A stretch of 40,241 nucleotides of DNA, taken from assembly GCA_963606965.1 (NCBI GenBank), contig CAVDAL010000111.1, positions 1-40,241 of the forward strand, written 5' to 3'. The stretch's first letter is position 1. Each line of letters opens with the position of its first letter. A program made the translations under genes and the position numbers. Shown in pieces: positions 17,040 to 25,022 of the stretch. The notes under the pieces are model-generated. The model ran no database searches and had not been told where the DNA came from. It saw nothing but the letters and a program-made list of their open reading frames with translations. The DNA comes from CAVDAL01 sp963606965. GTDB lineage: Bacteria > Actinomycetota > Coriobacteriia > Coriobacteriales > QAMH01.

Positions 17040-18059
17040 TCAGTTCAAACGATTAACAAAAAAATCAGCCATTGATAAAAGCTGCTTGCGAGCCAAGCTT
17101 GGGTGAAGAGCTTTCTTTAATTCACCCTGGTATTGCTTTGCCAGGTCAATTGCATATGAACGAACATAATCTATCGAGCCTGCATCCTGCATGATATCAA
17201 CAGCGCGCTGCAATTTTGCAGCATCTGTAGTTTTTGAAGAAAGAATTTGCAAAAGTTCATCGTGGTCTTTGCCGCTAGTATGCGATAAAGCATGAACCGC
17301 CACCATCGTGCGCTTGCCTTCTGTTATATCACTGCGAAAGTCCTTTGTTGCAGATTCCTTTTCCCCAACAAGATTTAAAAGATCATCTTGAATTTGGAAG
17401 GCTAAGCCTGTGCTTAAACCGTACTTGCGTAAAGTCTCAACCTGCTCTTGCGAGCCACCACCAATAATTGCACCAACAGCCAATGGGACACTGCCGGAAT
17501 AAAATGCCGTTTTGTGTTCTGCCATTAAAAGATAATCATCAACTGTCACATCCCAACGACCGTCACGAACCCAGCCAATGTCAAGAGCTTGACCTTCGAT
17601 TGTGCGCGTTGTCATGTCGACAAGTTCTTTAAGGACGCGGATTTTTATTTCATCGCTTAAATTTTCATCTTCCAAAACAGTGCCTGTAACGCGTGACAAA
17701 GCAAGGTCGCCAGCATTAATTGCTAGTGCCACGCCTTCACTTATGTGCAAGCATGGTTTGTTATGGCGAATTTGAGATTCATCTGCAATATCATCATGAA
17801 TAAGGGCAGCTGTATGAAAATGCTCTATTGCTGCACCTGCTGCCAACGCGTCATTTTTCTTGCCGCCAACAGCAACACATGCCAACATGCAAATTAGTGG
17901 ACGATGCCTTTTGCCACCATTCATTCCAAATTCAACAAGTGGATCATATAAATACTTGTCCATGTCTTGATGTGAAGCATCTGGTTTAAAAGCGCGCAGA
18001 TACTGATTTAAACTATCATGTTCTTCATTTAAATAAGACTCAAAAATTGTTTTTACCAT
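17040..18059 (-). CDS. Polyprenyl (geranylgeranyl/farnesyl-type) diphosphate synthase
   Basis: A trans-isoprenyl diphosphate synthase of 339 residues. The first aspartate-rich motif is DDIAD (Asp89 to Asp93) preceded by small residues Ala84-Ala85; the second is FQIQDDLLN, where the last Asp is replaced by Asn, as in a number of actinobacterial enzymes. GGKRHRPLICMLA supplies the conserved KxxRP pyrophosphate-binding site. The small residues before the first motif argue against a strict C15 stop, but chain length cannot be settled from sequence. The product would feed quinone or undecaprenyl lipids. It shares an operon with the downstream peptidoglycan-binding protein. Confidence 0.9.
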   Translation of the reverse strand: MVKTIFESYLNEEHDSLNQYLRAFKPDASHQDMDKYLYDPLVEFGMNGGKRHRPLICMLACVAVGGKKNDALAAGAAIEHFHTAALIHDDIADESQIRHNKPCLHISEGVALAINAGDLALSRVTGTVLEDENLSDEIKIRVLKELVDMTTRTIEGQALDIGWVRDGRWDVTVDDYLLMAEHKTAFYSGSVPLAVGAIIGGGSQEQVETLRKYGLSTGLAFQIQDDLLNLVGEKESATKDFRSDITEGKRTMVAVHALSHTSGKDHDELLQILSSKTTDAAKLQRAVDIMQDAGSIDYVRSYAIDLAKQYQGELKKALHPSLARKQLLSMADFFVNRLN

Positions 18060-18208
18060 AATGCTATTTCACCAAACAAAGGGAAGTTTTTGATTAACCT
18101 GACGCACATATTAGCACAATGAATGTCATGCGTCTTATGCAACAGCATGTATAGTTGGCGTTTGATAGACAATTAATCCATGAAGTTTAAAAGAGACTGT
18201 GAATATAG

Positions 18209-18244
18209 AAAAGCAGACCACTCTACCAATTAAGCGTGACCTGC
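18209..18244 (-). terminator. tRNA-like terminator hairpin after tRNA-Leu
   Basis: On the minus strand GCAGGTCACGCT pairs with AGAGTGGTCTGC across an 8-base loop (11 of 12 positions pair, two of them G-U), and TTTT follows, so it fits an intrinsic terminator 14 bases after the tRNA-Leu CCA. The same segment reads like the 5' half of a tRNA: GCTTAATTGGTAGAGT is a nearly canonical D arm, followed by GTCTG and CTTTT as an anticodon stem start, after which the similarity stops. It may be a broken tRNA that now works as a terminator. Confidence 0.65.
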
Positions 18245-18257
18245 ATTTCAAATAAAG

Positions 18258-18342
18258 TGGTAGGGGTGAAGGGACTCGAACCCTTATGCCCGAAGGCGGC
18301 GGATTTTAAGTCCGCTGCGTCTGCCAATTCCGCCACACCCCC
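18258..18342 (-). tRNA. tRNA-Leu (anticodon TAA)
   Basis: An 85-nt class II tRNA on the minus strand: acceptor GGGGGTG/CACCCCT (a G-U at the first pair), D arm with GGCAGACGC, anticodon stem GCGGA/TCCGC around CTTAAAA (anticodon TAA), a long variable arm CGCCTTCGGGCAT, T loop TTCGAGT, discriminator A and encoded CCA. Confidence 0.96.
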
Positions 18343-18371
18343 AAAAATGTGTGCTCATGTATGCTAGCACA
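18343..18371 (-). terminator. Probable terminator of the divIC transcript
   Basis: On the minus strand TGTGCT and AGCACA form a 6-bp stem with a 10-base loop, followed by CATTTTTGG just before the tRNA-Leu 5' end. It is the only such element between divIC and the tRNA gene. Confidence 0.55.
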
Positions 18372-18459
18372 TAAACCAGCAAATTTAACCATCAAAATTA
18401 GTCTTTAGGTGGATTGACTTTGTCTTGCGCCAACAAGCGCAAAAATATAGCTGCAAATT

Positions 18460-19383
18460 TTATGATTCCACAAAGAAAATTGTGTCTAAAATTTTGTAAT
18501 ACCAAGTTTGTGGTGCATGAATTTTTGTTTCATCAATTTGCGCAGGAAGGCCTGTTGAAGTGTCTCCTGAATCACTGCCGTTTGAAACTGAAACGCTCTT
18601 TTCGCCCTTCTTAACATATCCAGACTTGCGAGCTTCATCTTCAATGCCTTCTTCAGTCTTCAAAGCTTCATTGGCTTTTGACAATTCTTCATTTCGCGCA
18701 TTTTCCGCTTCCAAAATTGCAGTTTGACGTTGTTCATCACGCAAAGATTTGTACCAAGTTTTGCTAACTGGATAAACAATAGCGCATGACACGACAATCA
18801 AAATAGCAATTAAGGTTAGCGATATAGTGCGCTGCGGAAGATTGCGCAAAGTCTGCAGTTTGCCAGAAACTAAACCTTCTTTTTTCGGAGCAGTATGGTC
18901 ACGCTTGCTTCTTTTGTTTGCATTGCTAGACTGATTATTTTCTGAAGTACTAATGCGCTCTAATTTTGCACTCTGACCAGTTCTTGTTGTCTGCCTGTTT
19001 GATTTACTGGTAGCTCTATCTGCATTTCTGCTTTGATGCCGCGTGCTATTAGTTTGACTTTGTCTGCTGGACTTGCCGCTTAAACGCTTATGAGTATCTT
19101 GACTTTCTGTCAGACTAGCTGTTGTTCGCCTGCGCGGTTTATCATTTTGTTTTGAGCGGTGCGCAGATATATCTTCGCTGTTACGAATGTTACTGCTCTT
19201 GGTACGTCTTTGCTGAGTTGAATCTGTACGTCGTTGCGAAGGCTTGCGCTTCTTGCTGGGTATATTTTCTTCATTGCGGACAGCAGCTTCATTGCGAGCA
19301 GCAGCCTGCTCTTCCGCAGTCATTTGAGCAGCTTTTTTCACACGCTCCGTAAAACTCGATGTTTTCTTACGCGGAGTTGGCAT
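18460..19383 (-). CDS. Septum formation initiator (DivIC/FtsB) family protein with long basic N-tail
   Basis: A bitopic division protein, 307 residues. One membrane helix lies at about 186-205, followed by a coiled coil (about 214-245: RQTAILEAENARNEELSKANEAL) and the short family end motif GIEDEARKSGYVKKGE, which matches the DivIC/FtsB pattern of extracytoplasmic coiled coil plus conserved tail. The cytoplasmic part, about 180 residues, is highly charged and low in complexity, rich in Arg, Lys, Ser, Thr and Gln; usual FtsB/DivIC proteins have only a few to some tens of residues here. It is the last gene of the ftsE-ftsX-mazG-divIC run and starts 3 bases after mazG. In the divisome it would join FtsL and FtsQ/DivIB. 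Confidence 0.85.
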   Translation of the reverse strand: MPTPRKKTSSFTERVKKAAQMTAEEQAAARNEAAVRNEENIPSKKRKPSQRRTDSTQQRRTKSSNIRNSEDISAHRSKQNDKPRRRTTASLTESQDTHKRLSGKSSRQSQTNSTRHQSRNADRATSKSNRQTTRTGQSAKLERISTSENNQSSNANKRSKRDHTAPKKEGLVSGKLQTLRNLPQRTISLTLIAILIVVSCAIVYPVSKTWYKSLRDEQRQTAILEAENARNEELSKANEALKTEEGIEDEARKSGYVKKGEKSVSVSNGSDSGDTSTGLPAQIDETKIHAPQTWYYKILDTIFFVES

Positions 19384-19386
19384 AGT

Positions 19387-20310
19387 TTAAGCCTCTGTGC
19401 CATTTTTGATGTCAATTTTTGCTTGAATCCAAAGTTCTTCTAAGCGGTCGCGCGACAAATTTGAAATATCAGCTTTATCTTGTTCATGTGCATATTTTTC
19501 CATGATTGCCCAGCGAGCACGGAATTTCTTGCAAGTTTTTCGCAAAGCTTCTTCTGCATCAAGATGATCTTTTCTTGCAATATTTACCAGTGTGAACAAA
19601 ACATCGCCAAATTCTTCAAGCTTATCTTCTTCGCTTTCAGCCGCATTGAACTCTTCAATCTCTTCAGCGACTTGTGCCCAGATGTCTTCGATGCTTTCCC
19701 ATTCAAAACCTGCAGCAACTGCACGTTTAGAAATCTTTTGTGCTTGTTGCAAAGATGGCATAGCATACGGAATATCATCAAGCAGCCCCGCCGGAGCATC
19801 TGGTTCGAGCCCTGCTTCTATCGCTTTTTTGCGGCGAGCTTCCTCTTTCATTGCACGCTCATGTTCTTTGATATGTTGCCACATATCTAAGACATTACCT
19901 GGCGTTGTTGCATATGCAATTTCTTCTTCAGAAAACCCAGCAGCAATTAAAGACTTTTCTGCACCAAAAACATGCGGATGTCTGCGCACCATTTTTGCTT
20001 GAACATCTGAAATCACATCATTGATATCAAATTCTCCTGCCTCTGCAGCAATTTGAGATTGAAAGACGACTTGCAAAAGCACGTCGCCAAGCTCTTCACG
20101 CAAGTGATCCATATCACAATGTTCTATCGCTTCAACAGCTTCAGCTGATTCTTCAGTCAAAGCACTTGCAACAGATTCATGCGTCTGCTCTTTGTCCCAT
20201 GGACATCCGTCTGGCGAACGAAGAATTGCAATTGTTTTACAAAAGTCGACAAAAGCCTCTCCAGTTTCTGGAGAGGCTTTGCATGTATCTGGTGTTTGAT
20301 GTTCATTCAT
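19387..20310 (-). CDS. mazG: Nucleoside triphosphate pyrophosphohydrolase MazG
   Basis: MazG hydrolyses NTPs and dNTPs to monophosphate and pyrophosphate and is linked with nucleotide sanitation and ppGpp levels. Two tandem all-alpha repeats are visible: the first with CPWDKEQTHESV, EESAEAVEAIE and LREELGDVLLQVVF (the EExxE...ExxD metal site), the second with EWESIEDIWAQVAEEIEEF and EEFGDVLFTLVNIARK. At 307 residues it is a bit longer than E. coli MazG (263). It starts 6 bases after ftsX, with no strong ribosome binding site, which suggests coupling. Confidence 0.94.
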   Translation of the reverse strand: MNEHQTPDTCKASPETGEAFVDFCKTIAILRSPDGCPWDKEQTHESVASALTEESAEAVEAIEHCDMDHLREELGDVLLQVVFQSQIAAEAGEFDINDVISDVQAKMVRRHPHVFGAEKSLIAAGFSEEEIAYATTPGNVLDMWQHIKEHERAMKEEARRKKAIEAGLEPDAPAGLLDDIPYAMPSLQQAQKISKRAVAAGFEWESIEDIWAQVAEEIEEFNAAESEEDKLEEFGDVLFTLVNIARKDHLDAEEALRKTCKKFRARWAIMEKYAHEQDKADISNLSRDRLEELWIQAKIDIKNGTEA

Positions 20311-20316
20311 AAAGAT

Positions 20317-21249
20317 TTAAACTTTCAAATAACGTCTCATCGCAATTAAGGAGCCGAGAGTACCAACAAGCAAACCAGCAACAATCATTATGAAATAGAT
20401 AAGACCATATGTACCTGAACTTACAGAAAGTGATAAGAAGCTTACTGTTTCTTCAAGGGCTGGCATTGCAGTAACTCGCAATATTGATATCACGATAATA
20501 CCCAAAATCGCGCCTATCAATGCTTGTAGAGCGCCTTCCATAATAAACGGCCCTCGAATAAAGCCATTTGAAGCACCAACAAGACGCATGATTGAAATCT
20601 CTTTGCGACGAGCCAAAATTGCAAGGCGAATCGTATTATTAAGAAATACCAAACTAATAAACACAAGCAAAATAATTGCAGCGATGCAAGCATAACGAAT
20701 TATATTAATCACAGTAAACAGACGTTCGACTGTTCCTTGGCCATATTTGATTGACTTCGACGGATCATCTGTATTGTCGCAAATAGACTTAAAAGTTTCA
20801 TTGCTAAGAATATTATTAGCCAATTCTTCAACACGTTGCGTGTCAATCATTTCAATAACGAAGGTGCGTGGAAGTGGATTACCGTCTAAAGTTTCTGCAA
20901 TTTCTGCAGAACTTGAAGTTTGATTTTTAAAATCTTCAAGAACTTGATCTTTGTTTAAAAATGTAACGCTTTTAACATTACCTTGTTCATTTTCCAAAGA
21001 TTCGAGCCAAGTTTGAAGCTCTGTAATTTGGTCATCTTTTGCGCTATCTGCAACATAAAGACGAATATTAACATCATCTTCAATTGCAGCTGTCACATTA
21101 TTAATCATCGATGAAAAAAGGATTGAAATGCCAACCATCAAAAGTGAAAGGAAGATAGTAACAACGCCACCGATTGTTGTACCTAAATTTGAACGAGCGC
21201 TGCTAAGCGACTCTTTTAAAAAGTACATAATCTTATACATCGTAGCCAT
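20317..21249 (-). CDS. ftsX: Cell division protein FtsX
   Basis: FtsX is the membrane subunit of the FtsEX complex, which activates cell-wall hydrolases during division. Four membrane helices are visible: one near residue 25-50, an extracellular domain of about 120 residues, then three helices in the last 130 residues, including RKEISIMRLVGASNGFIRGPF, the MacB/FtsX-family signature. Two starts are possible: ATG at 21249 with AAGGG 5 bases upstream (17-base overlap with ftsE), or ATG at 21240 (8-base overlap). I chose the first. The extracellular loop is where FtsX contacts a coiled-coil hydrolase; the NlpC/P60 protein at 15 kb is a candidate partner. Confidence 0.94.
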   Translation of the reverse strand: MATMYKIMYFLKESLSSARSNLGTTIGGVVTIFLSLLMVGISILFSSMINNVTAAIEDDVNIRLYVADSAKDDQITELQTWLESLENEQGNVKSVTFLNKDQVLEDFKNQTSSSAEIAETLDGNPLPRTFVIEMIDTQRVEELANNILSNETFKSICDNTDDPSKSIKYGQGTVERLFTVINIIRYACIAAIILLVFISLVFLNNTIRLAILARRKEISIMRLVGASNGFIRGPFIMEGALQALIGAILGIIVISILRVTAMPALEETVSFLSLSVSSGTYGLIYFIMIVAGLLVGTLGSLIAMRRYLKV

Positions 21250-22147
21250 ACACCCCCTTCTTTTGATCGCGAACAAGTATGCCATTTTCCAAAGCTAAAA
21301 CACGACGACGCATCTGATCAACCATTTCACGATCATGAGTCGCAACAAGAACTGTTGTTCCAGTTCTATTAATGCGCTCTAGCAAACGCATAATGCCAAG
21401 CGAAGTCTGCGGATCAAGATTACCTGTAGGTTCATCGCAGATAAGAATTGGTGGCCTATTAACAATAGAACGTGCAATAGACACGCGTTGCTGTTCACCG
21501 CCGGAAAGCTGGTCTGGCCTTTTATCCATCTTATCTTCCAAGCCAACAAGTCGCAAAACTTCTGGAACTTGAGTGTCAATAACATGCTTAGATTTGCCAA
21601 TTACCTGCAACGCAAATGCAACATTTTCAAATGCTGTCTTATTTGGCAGCAATTTAAAATCTTGAAAAACACAGCCAACATTACGACGCAAATAAGGAAC
21701 GCGCCAATTTTTGATTGTGCGTAAGTTTTCACCAGCAACAACAATTTCGCCACTTGTTGGAATGACTTCTCTATTGAGCATGCGAATAAAAGTAGATTTG
21801 CCTGAACCTGAATGACCAACCAAAAATACAAATTCGCCAGCACGAATGTCCAAAGTCAACGCTTTCAACGCAGGGCGCTGTGGTTGAGCTGGATAAACTT
21901 TTGTTACATTGCGTAATGCAATAACAACGGGTCCTAATTTTTGCTGTTGATTTTCATTCGCAGCCAAATCAGCATAAGAGCCAGTTGCTTCTGTAGCGAC
22001 TAAATTTTCTCTTTGTTTACGTTGTTGAAACCTCTGCTCGATGCGCCTATGCGCTTGAGCAGCAGATTCACCGCCTGTGCCTCGCCCGTATCTTCCACGA
22101 GCTTGGTCTTGGGGATTCCTTTTGTTCAAAACTTCGTTGCACCCCAT
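21233..22147 (-). CDS. ftsE: Cell division ATP-binding protein FtsE with N-terminal extension
   Basis: The ABC-type ATPase of FtsEX. Motifs: Walker A GHSGSGKST, Q-loop CVFQDFKLLP, signature LSGGEQQRVSIARS, Walker B ILICDEPTGNLD. The ATPase core begins at about residue 73 (IALRNVTKVYP). Ahead of it lie about 70 extra residues, rich in Arg, Gln, Glu and Gly (RYGRGTGGESAAQAHRRIEQ), where normal FtsE has only a few. There is no in-frame ATG or clear GTG with a binding site closer to the core, and the ATG at 22147 has no good Shine-Dalgarno either, so the true start is uncertain. The 3' end overlaps ftsX. Confidence 0.92.
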   Translation of the reverse strand: MGCNEVLNKRNPQDQARGRYGRGTGGESAAQAHRRIEQRFQQRKQRENLVATEATGSYADLAANENQQQKLGPVVIALRNVTKVYPAQPQRPALKALTLDIRAGEFVFLVGHSGSGKSTFIRMLNREVIPTSGEIVVAGENLRTIKNWRVPYLRRNVGCVFQDFKLLPNKTAFENVAFALQVIGKSKHVIDTQVPEVLRLVGLEDKMDKRPDQLSGGEQQRVSIARSIVNRPPILICDEPTGNLDPQTSLGIMRLLERINRTGTTVLVATHDREMVDQMRRRVLALENGILVRDQKKGVYGYDV

Positions 22148-22258
22148 TCTTGGTGTATATGGAACAATCCGACCAATGATTTTAGCGCACTGGCCACGTT
22201 TTGCCTATTACTTATCGTTTAAGCACACAAAGCATTCAGCTCATGTGCATGAAGTCTA

Positions 22259-22309
22259 CACAGATGTATTGCACATAACACCCACGACTATGTTCACATA
22301 TCATCTGTG
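22259..22309. repeat. Interrupted inverted repeat between ftsE and the transketolase genes
   Basis: CACAGATG (22259-22266) and CATCTGTG (22302-22309) are perfect 8-bp arms. Inside them CACATA and TATGTT give a second imperfect pairing. It lies in the 195-base gap that must hold the ftsE promoter. No T-run follows, so it is not an obvious terminator. Confidence 0.4.
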
Positions 22310-22342
22310 AAAAATGGCCGTCAAAAAATAGCCTGCTCAAAA

Positions 22343-23275
22343 TTATTTGCGCGCAATAACTTTCTTGGCAGCCTCGCAAATTGCTTGTGCATCAAGACCG
22401 AACTCGTGCAAAAGTTCATCAGGCTGCCCACTTATTCCGAAGCAGTCATCAACTCCAACCATTTCAAGTGGAATTGGATTATTTTTTGCAAGTACTTCCG
22501 CAACAACACTTCCAAGCCCGCCAATAATTGAATGTTCTTCGCAGCTAACAACACATCCAGTTTTAGCGACACTATTCAAAAGAGTTTCTTCATCAAAAGG
22601 CTTAATGCTAAATGCGTCTATAATCTCTGCTTGTATTCCCTGTTCAGCAAGCATATCTGCAGCTTTAATAGCAGCATCAACTTCAACACCCATTGCAACC
22701 AATGTAACATCTGAACCTTCGCGAAGAACATATGCTTTGCCAAGTTCGAGCTTTGTATTTTCATCATAAACAACAGGAACTTTTGCACGGCCAAGACGCA
22801 CGTAAAATGGGCCAGGATTTGTTGCAGCGATGCGAATTGCTTGCTTTGCTGCCCAATAATCTGCGGGAACTAAAACACGCATATTTGGAAGACCGCGCAT
22901 TAAATTCACATCTTCAAGCATTTGATGACTGCCGCCATCAGGACCAACAGTCAAGCCAGAATGAGTTGGGGCAATCTTAACATCCAATTCGCCATAGCAA
23001 ACAGTATTGCGAATTTGATCATAACAACGGCCAGTACCAAAAGCTGCAAAACTACTTGTAAAAACTGTTTTCCCGGCCAGGGAAAGACCAGCAGCTACAT
23101 CTATCATGTTTTGTTCAGCAATTCCAACATTTATTAAGCGCTTCGAATCAAATTTGCCAAGCTTTGCTGTTGTTGTTGATCCGGATAAATCTGCGTCAAC
23201 AGCCATGATATCAAAGCCTTCTTTAACAAGCTCAACCAGAGTTTCGCCGAATCCAGCGCGAGTTGCCTCCATCAT
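22343..23275 (-). CDS. Transketolase, C-terminal subunit
   Basis: The second half of a split transketolase, the ThDP enzyme that transfers two-carbon units in the non-oxidative pentose phosphate pathway. This 310-residue part holds the pyrimidine-binding and C-terminal domains: DADLSGSTTTAKLGKF, NVGIAEQNMIDVAAGLSLAG (catalytic glutamate), THSGLTVGPDGGSHQ and a final domain from about 190 with SCEEHSIIGGLGS. A start at 23275 is chosen (two ATGs in tandem), with the GGAGG at the end of the N-subunit gene about 10 bases upstream; the open frame reaches further up, but those residues are not homologous. The gene begins 4 bases after the partner's stop, so the subunits are made together. Confidence 0.93.
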   Translation of the reverse strand: MMEATRAGFGETLVELVKEGFDIMAVDADLSGSTTTAKLGKFDSKRLINVGIAEQNMIDVAAGLSLAGKTVFTSSFAAFGTGRCYDQIRNTVCYGELDVKIAPTHSGLTVGPDGGSHQMLEDVNLMRGLPNMRVLVPADYWAAKQAIRIAATNPGPFYVRLGRAKVPVVYDENTKLELGKAYVLREGSDVTLVAMGVEVDAAIKAADMLAEQGIQAEIIDAFSIKPFDEETLLNSVAKTGCVVSCEEHSIIGGLGSVVAEVLAKNNPIPLEMVGVDDCFGISGQPDELLHEFGLDAQAICEAAKKVIARK

Positions 23276-23279
23276 ATTT

Positions 23280-24107
23280 CTATGCCCTCCAATCGAGCTC
23301 TTGTAATGCTTGCGCAGTTTGTTCCTCATTAGGTGCCTTACCATGCCAACCAGCCTGATTTTCCATAAAAGAGACACCTTTGCCCTTAATAGTTTTTGCA
23401 ACTATGCAAACAGGTGCATCAATAGCATCTGCAGCTTTAAAAGCCGCAAGCAATGCGTGAATATTATGACCATCAACATCTATTGTCTGCCAACCAAAAG
23501 ATTGGAATTTTGCCGCAATTTGTTCAAGCCCAGCAACCTCGCTCACATCACCATCTATTTGCAAGCCATTATTATCAACGATAGCAATTAAATTATTTAA
23601 GTTGTAATGAGACGCAAACATTGCAGCTTCCCAAACTTGGCCTTCTTCAATTTCCCCGTCGCCCAAAATTGTATAAACCTTTTGCGCGCCGCCATCAATC
23701 TTTATCCCAGCCGCCAAACCAGCAGCGATTGAAAGCCCCTGTCCCAAGCTTCCAGTACAAACTTCCACACCTGGAACTTTTTTAGAATCAGGATGCCCTT
23801 GCAAATTACTATGAAGCTTTCTTAAAGTCAGCAATGAATCTTCTTCAATATAACCAAGCTCTGCAAGAGCAGCATATAATACAGGCGCTGCATGCCCTTT
23901 TGATAATATGAAACGATCGCGATTTACATCTTGCGGATCGTCTTCATTAACATTCATAACGCCGCCAAAATACAATGTTGCAACAATATCTGCAGCAGAA
24001 AGCGAACCACCAGGATGTCCACTACCAGCCTCGCCCAGCATGCGGATAATGTTAGCGCGCATATGCTTTGCTATTTCCTCGATTTCTTCAGGAGTTTTTT
24101 TGATCAC
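23280..24107 (-). CDS. Transketolase, N-terminal subunit
   Basis: The diphosphate-binding half of the split transketolase, about 275 residues. Motifs: GSGHPGGSLSAADIVATLYF, DRFILSKGHAAPVLYAAL, TGSLGQGLSIAAG and the ThDP motif GDGEIEEGQVWEAAMFASHYNLNN in two blocks. The likely start is a GTG at 24107, since AGAAGGG sits about 8 bases before it; an ATG at 24125 overlaps that site and would add six residues. It pairs with the C-terminal gene directly downstream. Coriobacteriia and many Firmicutes use the split form. The upstream region holds the repeats described at 24.3-24.5 kb. Confidence 0.93.
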   Translation of the reverse strand: MIKKTPEEIEEIAKHMRANIIRMLGEAGSGHPGGSLSAADIVATLYFGGVMNVNEDDPQDVNRDRFILSKGHAAPVLYAALAELGYIEEDSLLTLRKLHSNLQGHPDSKKVPGVEVCTGSLGQGLSIAAGLAAGIKIDGGAQKVYTILGDGEIEEGQVWEAAMFASHYNLNNLIAIVDNNGLQIDGDVSEVAGLEQIAAKFQSFGWQTIDVDGHNIHALLAAFKAADAIDAPVCIVAKTIKGKGVSFMENQAGWHGKAPNEEQTAQALQELDWRA

Positions 24108-24379
24108 GAAAGCATCCCTTCTCATGTGAATTTTTCAAACTCATTGTACATTGTTAAATGCGCTGATTTATTGCGGATACCGAGTCAAGCTTTTGAGCTG
24201 TTTGCAATAAATCGGAAATGGCTATAAAATCAAATGTACTAAGCAGCAAACTGTAATGTTTCCAGAGCTATTGTGTCGAGATAAGCATGTGTAGCCTGCG
24301 CCGCACTATTATGCGTATTATCAGCATCACACACGCTATCCATGCTATAACACATATACGCTATTATATTATTTGCATA

Positions 24380-24470
24380 GTTAAGCTATACACGTTATTA
24401 AGCCATGTGCACCAAATTGTTAAGCCATACACGTTGTTACGCTATGCGCACTGGATTATTAAGCTGCGCT
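24380..24470. repeat. 39-bp degenerate tandem repeat
   Basis: Two adjoining 39-base units (24380-24418 and 24419-24457) match at 31 of 39 positions, and a third unit begins at 24458 (ATTAAGCTGCGC) and breaks off. Each unit is itself made of two similar halves built on TTAAGCYATRC. Less regular copies of the same words (GCTATAACACATATACGC) continue upstream to about 24326. The stop codon and last ten codons of the RHH gene lie inside it. There are no spacers, so this is not a CRISPR array. The rest of the 24108-24379 gap shows nothing else recognisable. Confidence 0.75.
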
Positions 24471-24907
24471 TGTTTTATTCTTTCTAACATATAGGCAGTC
24501 CCTCCTTCTTTGTCATTAAATTTGACAAATCGCAAAAAGAAGAGTTCAATGAGTTCACTTCTTGAAGAAAAAGAACTTCTGTATTTCCTTAAAAATGTTT
24601 CCACAAAGTACAAAGCATCTACATCTATTGTTACATGCAAGCGCTTTTTAGGAACCGGCTTTTCATATTCATGAGAACTTGTGTAGAGCATTGCTTTTAT
24701 GCGTCTTAATTCATAAACAAAATCTTTCGTTGGCAATGCTGAATATGTGTCACGAGCAGAAAATATTAAAGCTTCTGTAAATTGACTCAAGCTTCTGAAG
24801 GCGTTGTCTTCTCTTTTCGAAAAAGCATTAATCAGTTCGTAAATATCTGTTGATAATTTAAAATGAATTGCTTTTTTCGCATATTCGCGGTCTGGTTTTC
24901 TAGTCAT
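24437..24907 (-). CDS. Small protein with two ribbon-helix-helix-like segments
   Basis: I do not recognise a named family. The 156-residue protein (start at 24907, GGGAGG 5 bases upstream) has two segments that both read as strand-helix-helix: residues 11-51 (KKAIHFKLSTDIYELINAF, then SLSQFTEALIFSA) and residues 88-129 (KKRLHVTIDVDALYFVETFL, then SRSELIELFFLRF). Each fits the RHH (MetJ/Arc) pattern: a short alternating strand, a helix, a turn with Ser, and a second helix. RHH proteins normally dimerise to make the DNA-binding ribbon, so a tandem copy could form the unit within one chain. A DNA-binding regulator or relaxosome accessory role is inferred. It is divergent from the 25.1 kb gene, with two palindromes in between. 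Arginine codons are often AGA, unlike the flanking housekeeping genes. Confidence 0.6.
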   Translation of the reverse strand: MTRKPDREYAKKAIHFKLSTDIYELINAFSKREDNAFRSLSQFTEALIFSARDTYSALPTKDFVYELRRIKAMLYTSSHEYEKPVPKKRLHVTIDVDALYFVETFLRKYRSSFSSRSELIELFFLRFVKFNDKEGGTAYMLERIKQAQLNNPVRIA

Positions 24908-24973
24908 TATTTCCTCCCTAACGATATGATGAAGGAAAATCAAAAATTTTACAACAGAATAAATATAGAGTAT

Positions 24974-24996
24974 TTTATTTTATAGCATAAAATAAA
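24974..24996. promoter_or_regulatory. AT-rich palindrome in divergent promoter region
   Basis: TTTATTTTAT and ATAAAATAAA form perfect 10-bp arms around a 3-base centre. It lies 67 bases upstream of the tandem-RHH gene start. A two-fold site of this kind is a natural candidate operator for the adjacent DNA-binding protein, but this is inference. Confidence 0.45.
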
Positions 24997-25022
24997 TTTA
25001 ACGATTGAAATGCTGGTATGTT

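Noticed and set aside
24380..24470. Possible CRISPR array
   Set aside because: Units follow each other directly with no unique spacers, identity between them is only about 80 percent, and no cas genes are near.
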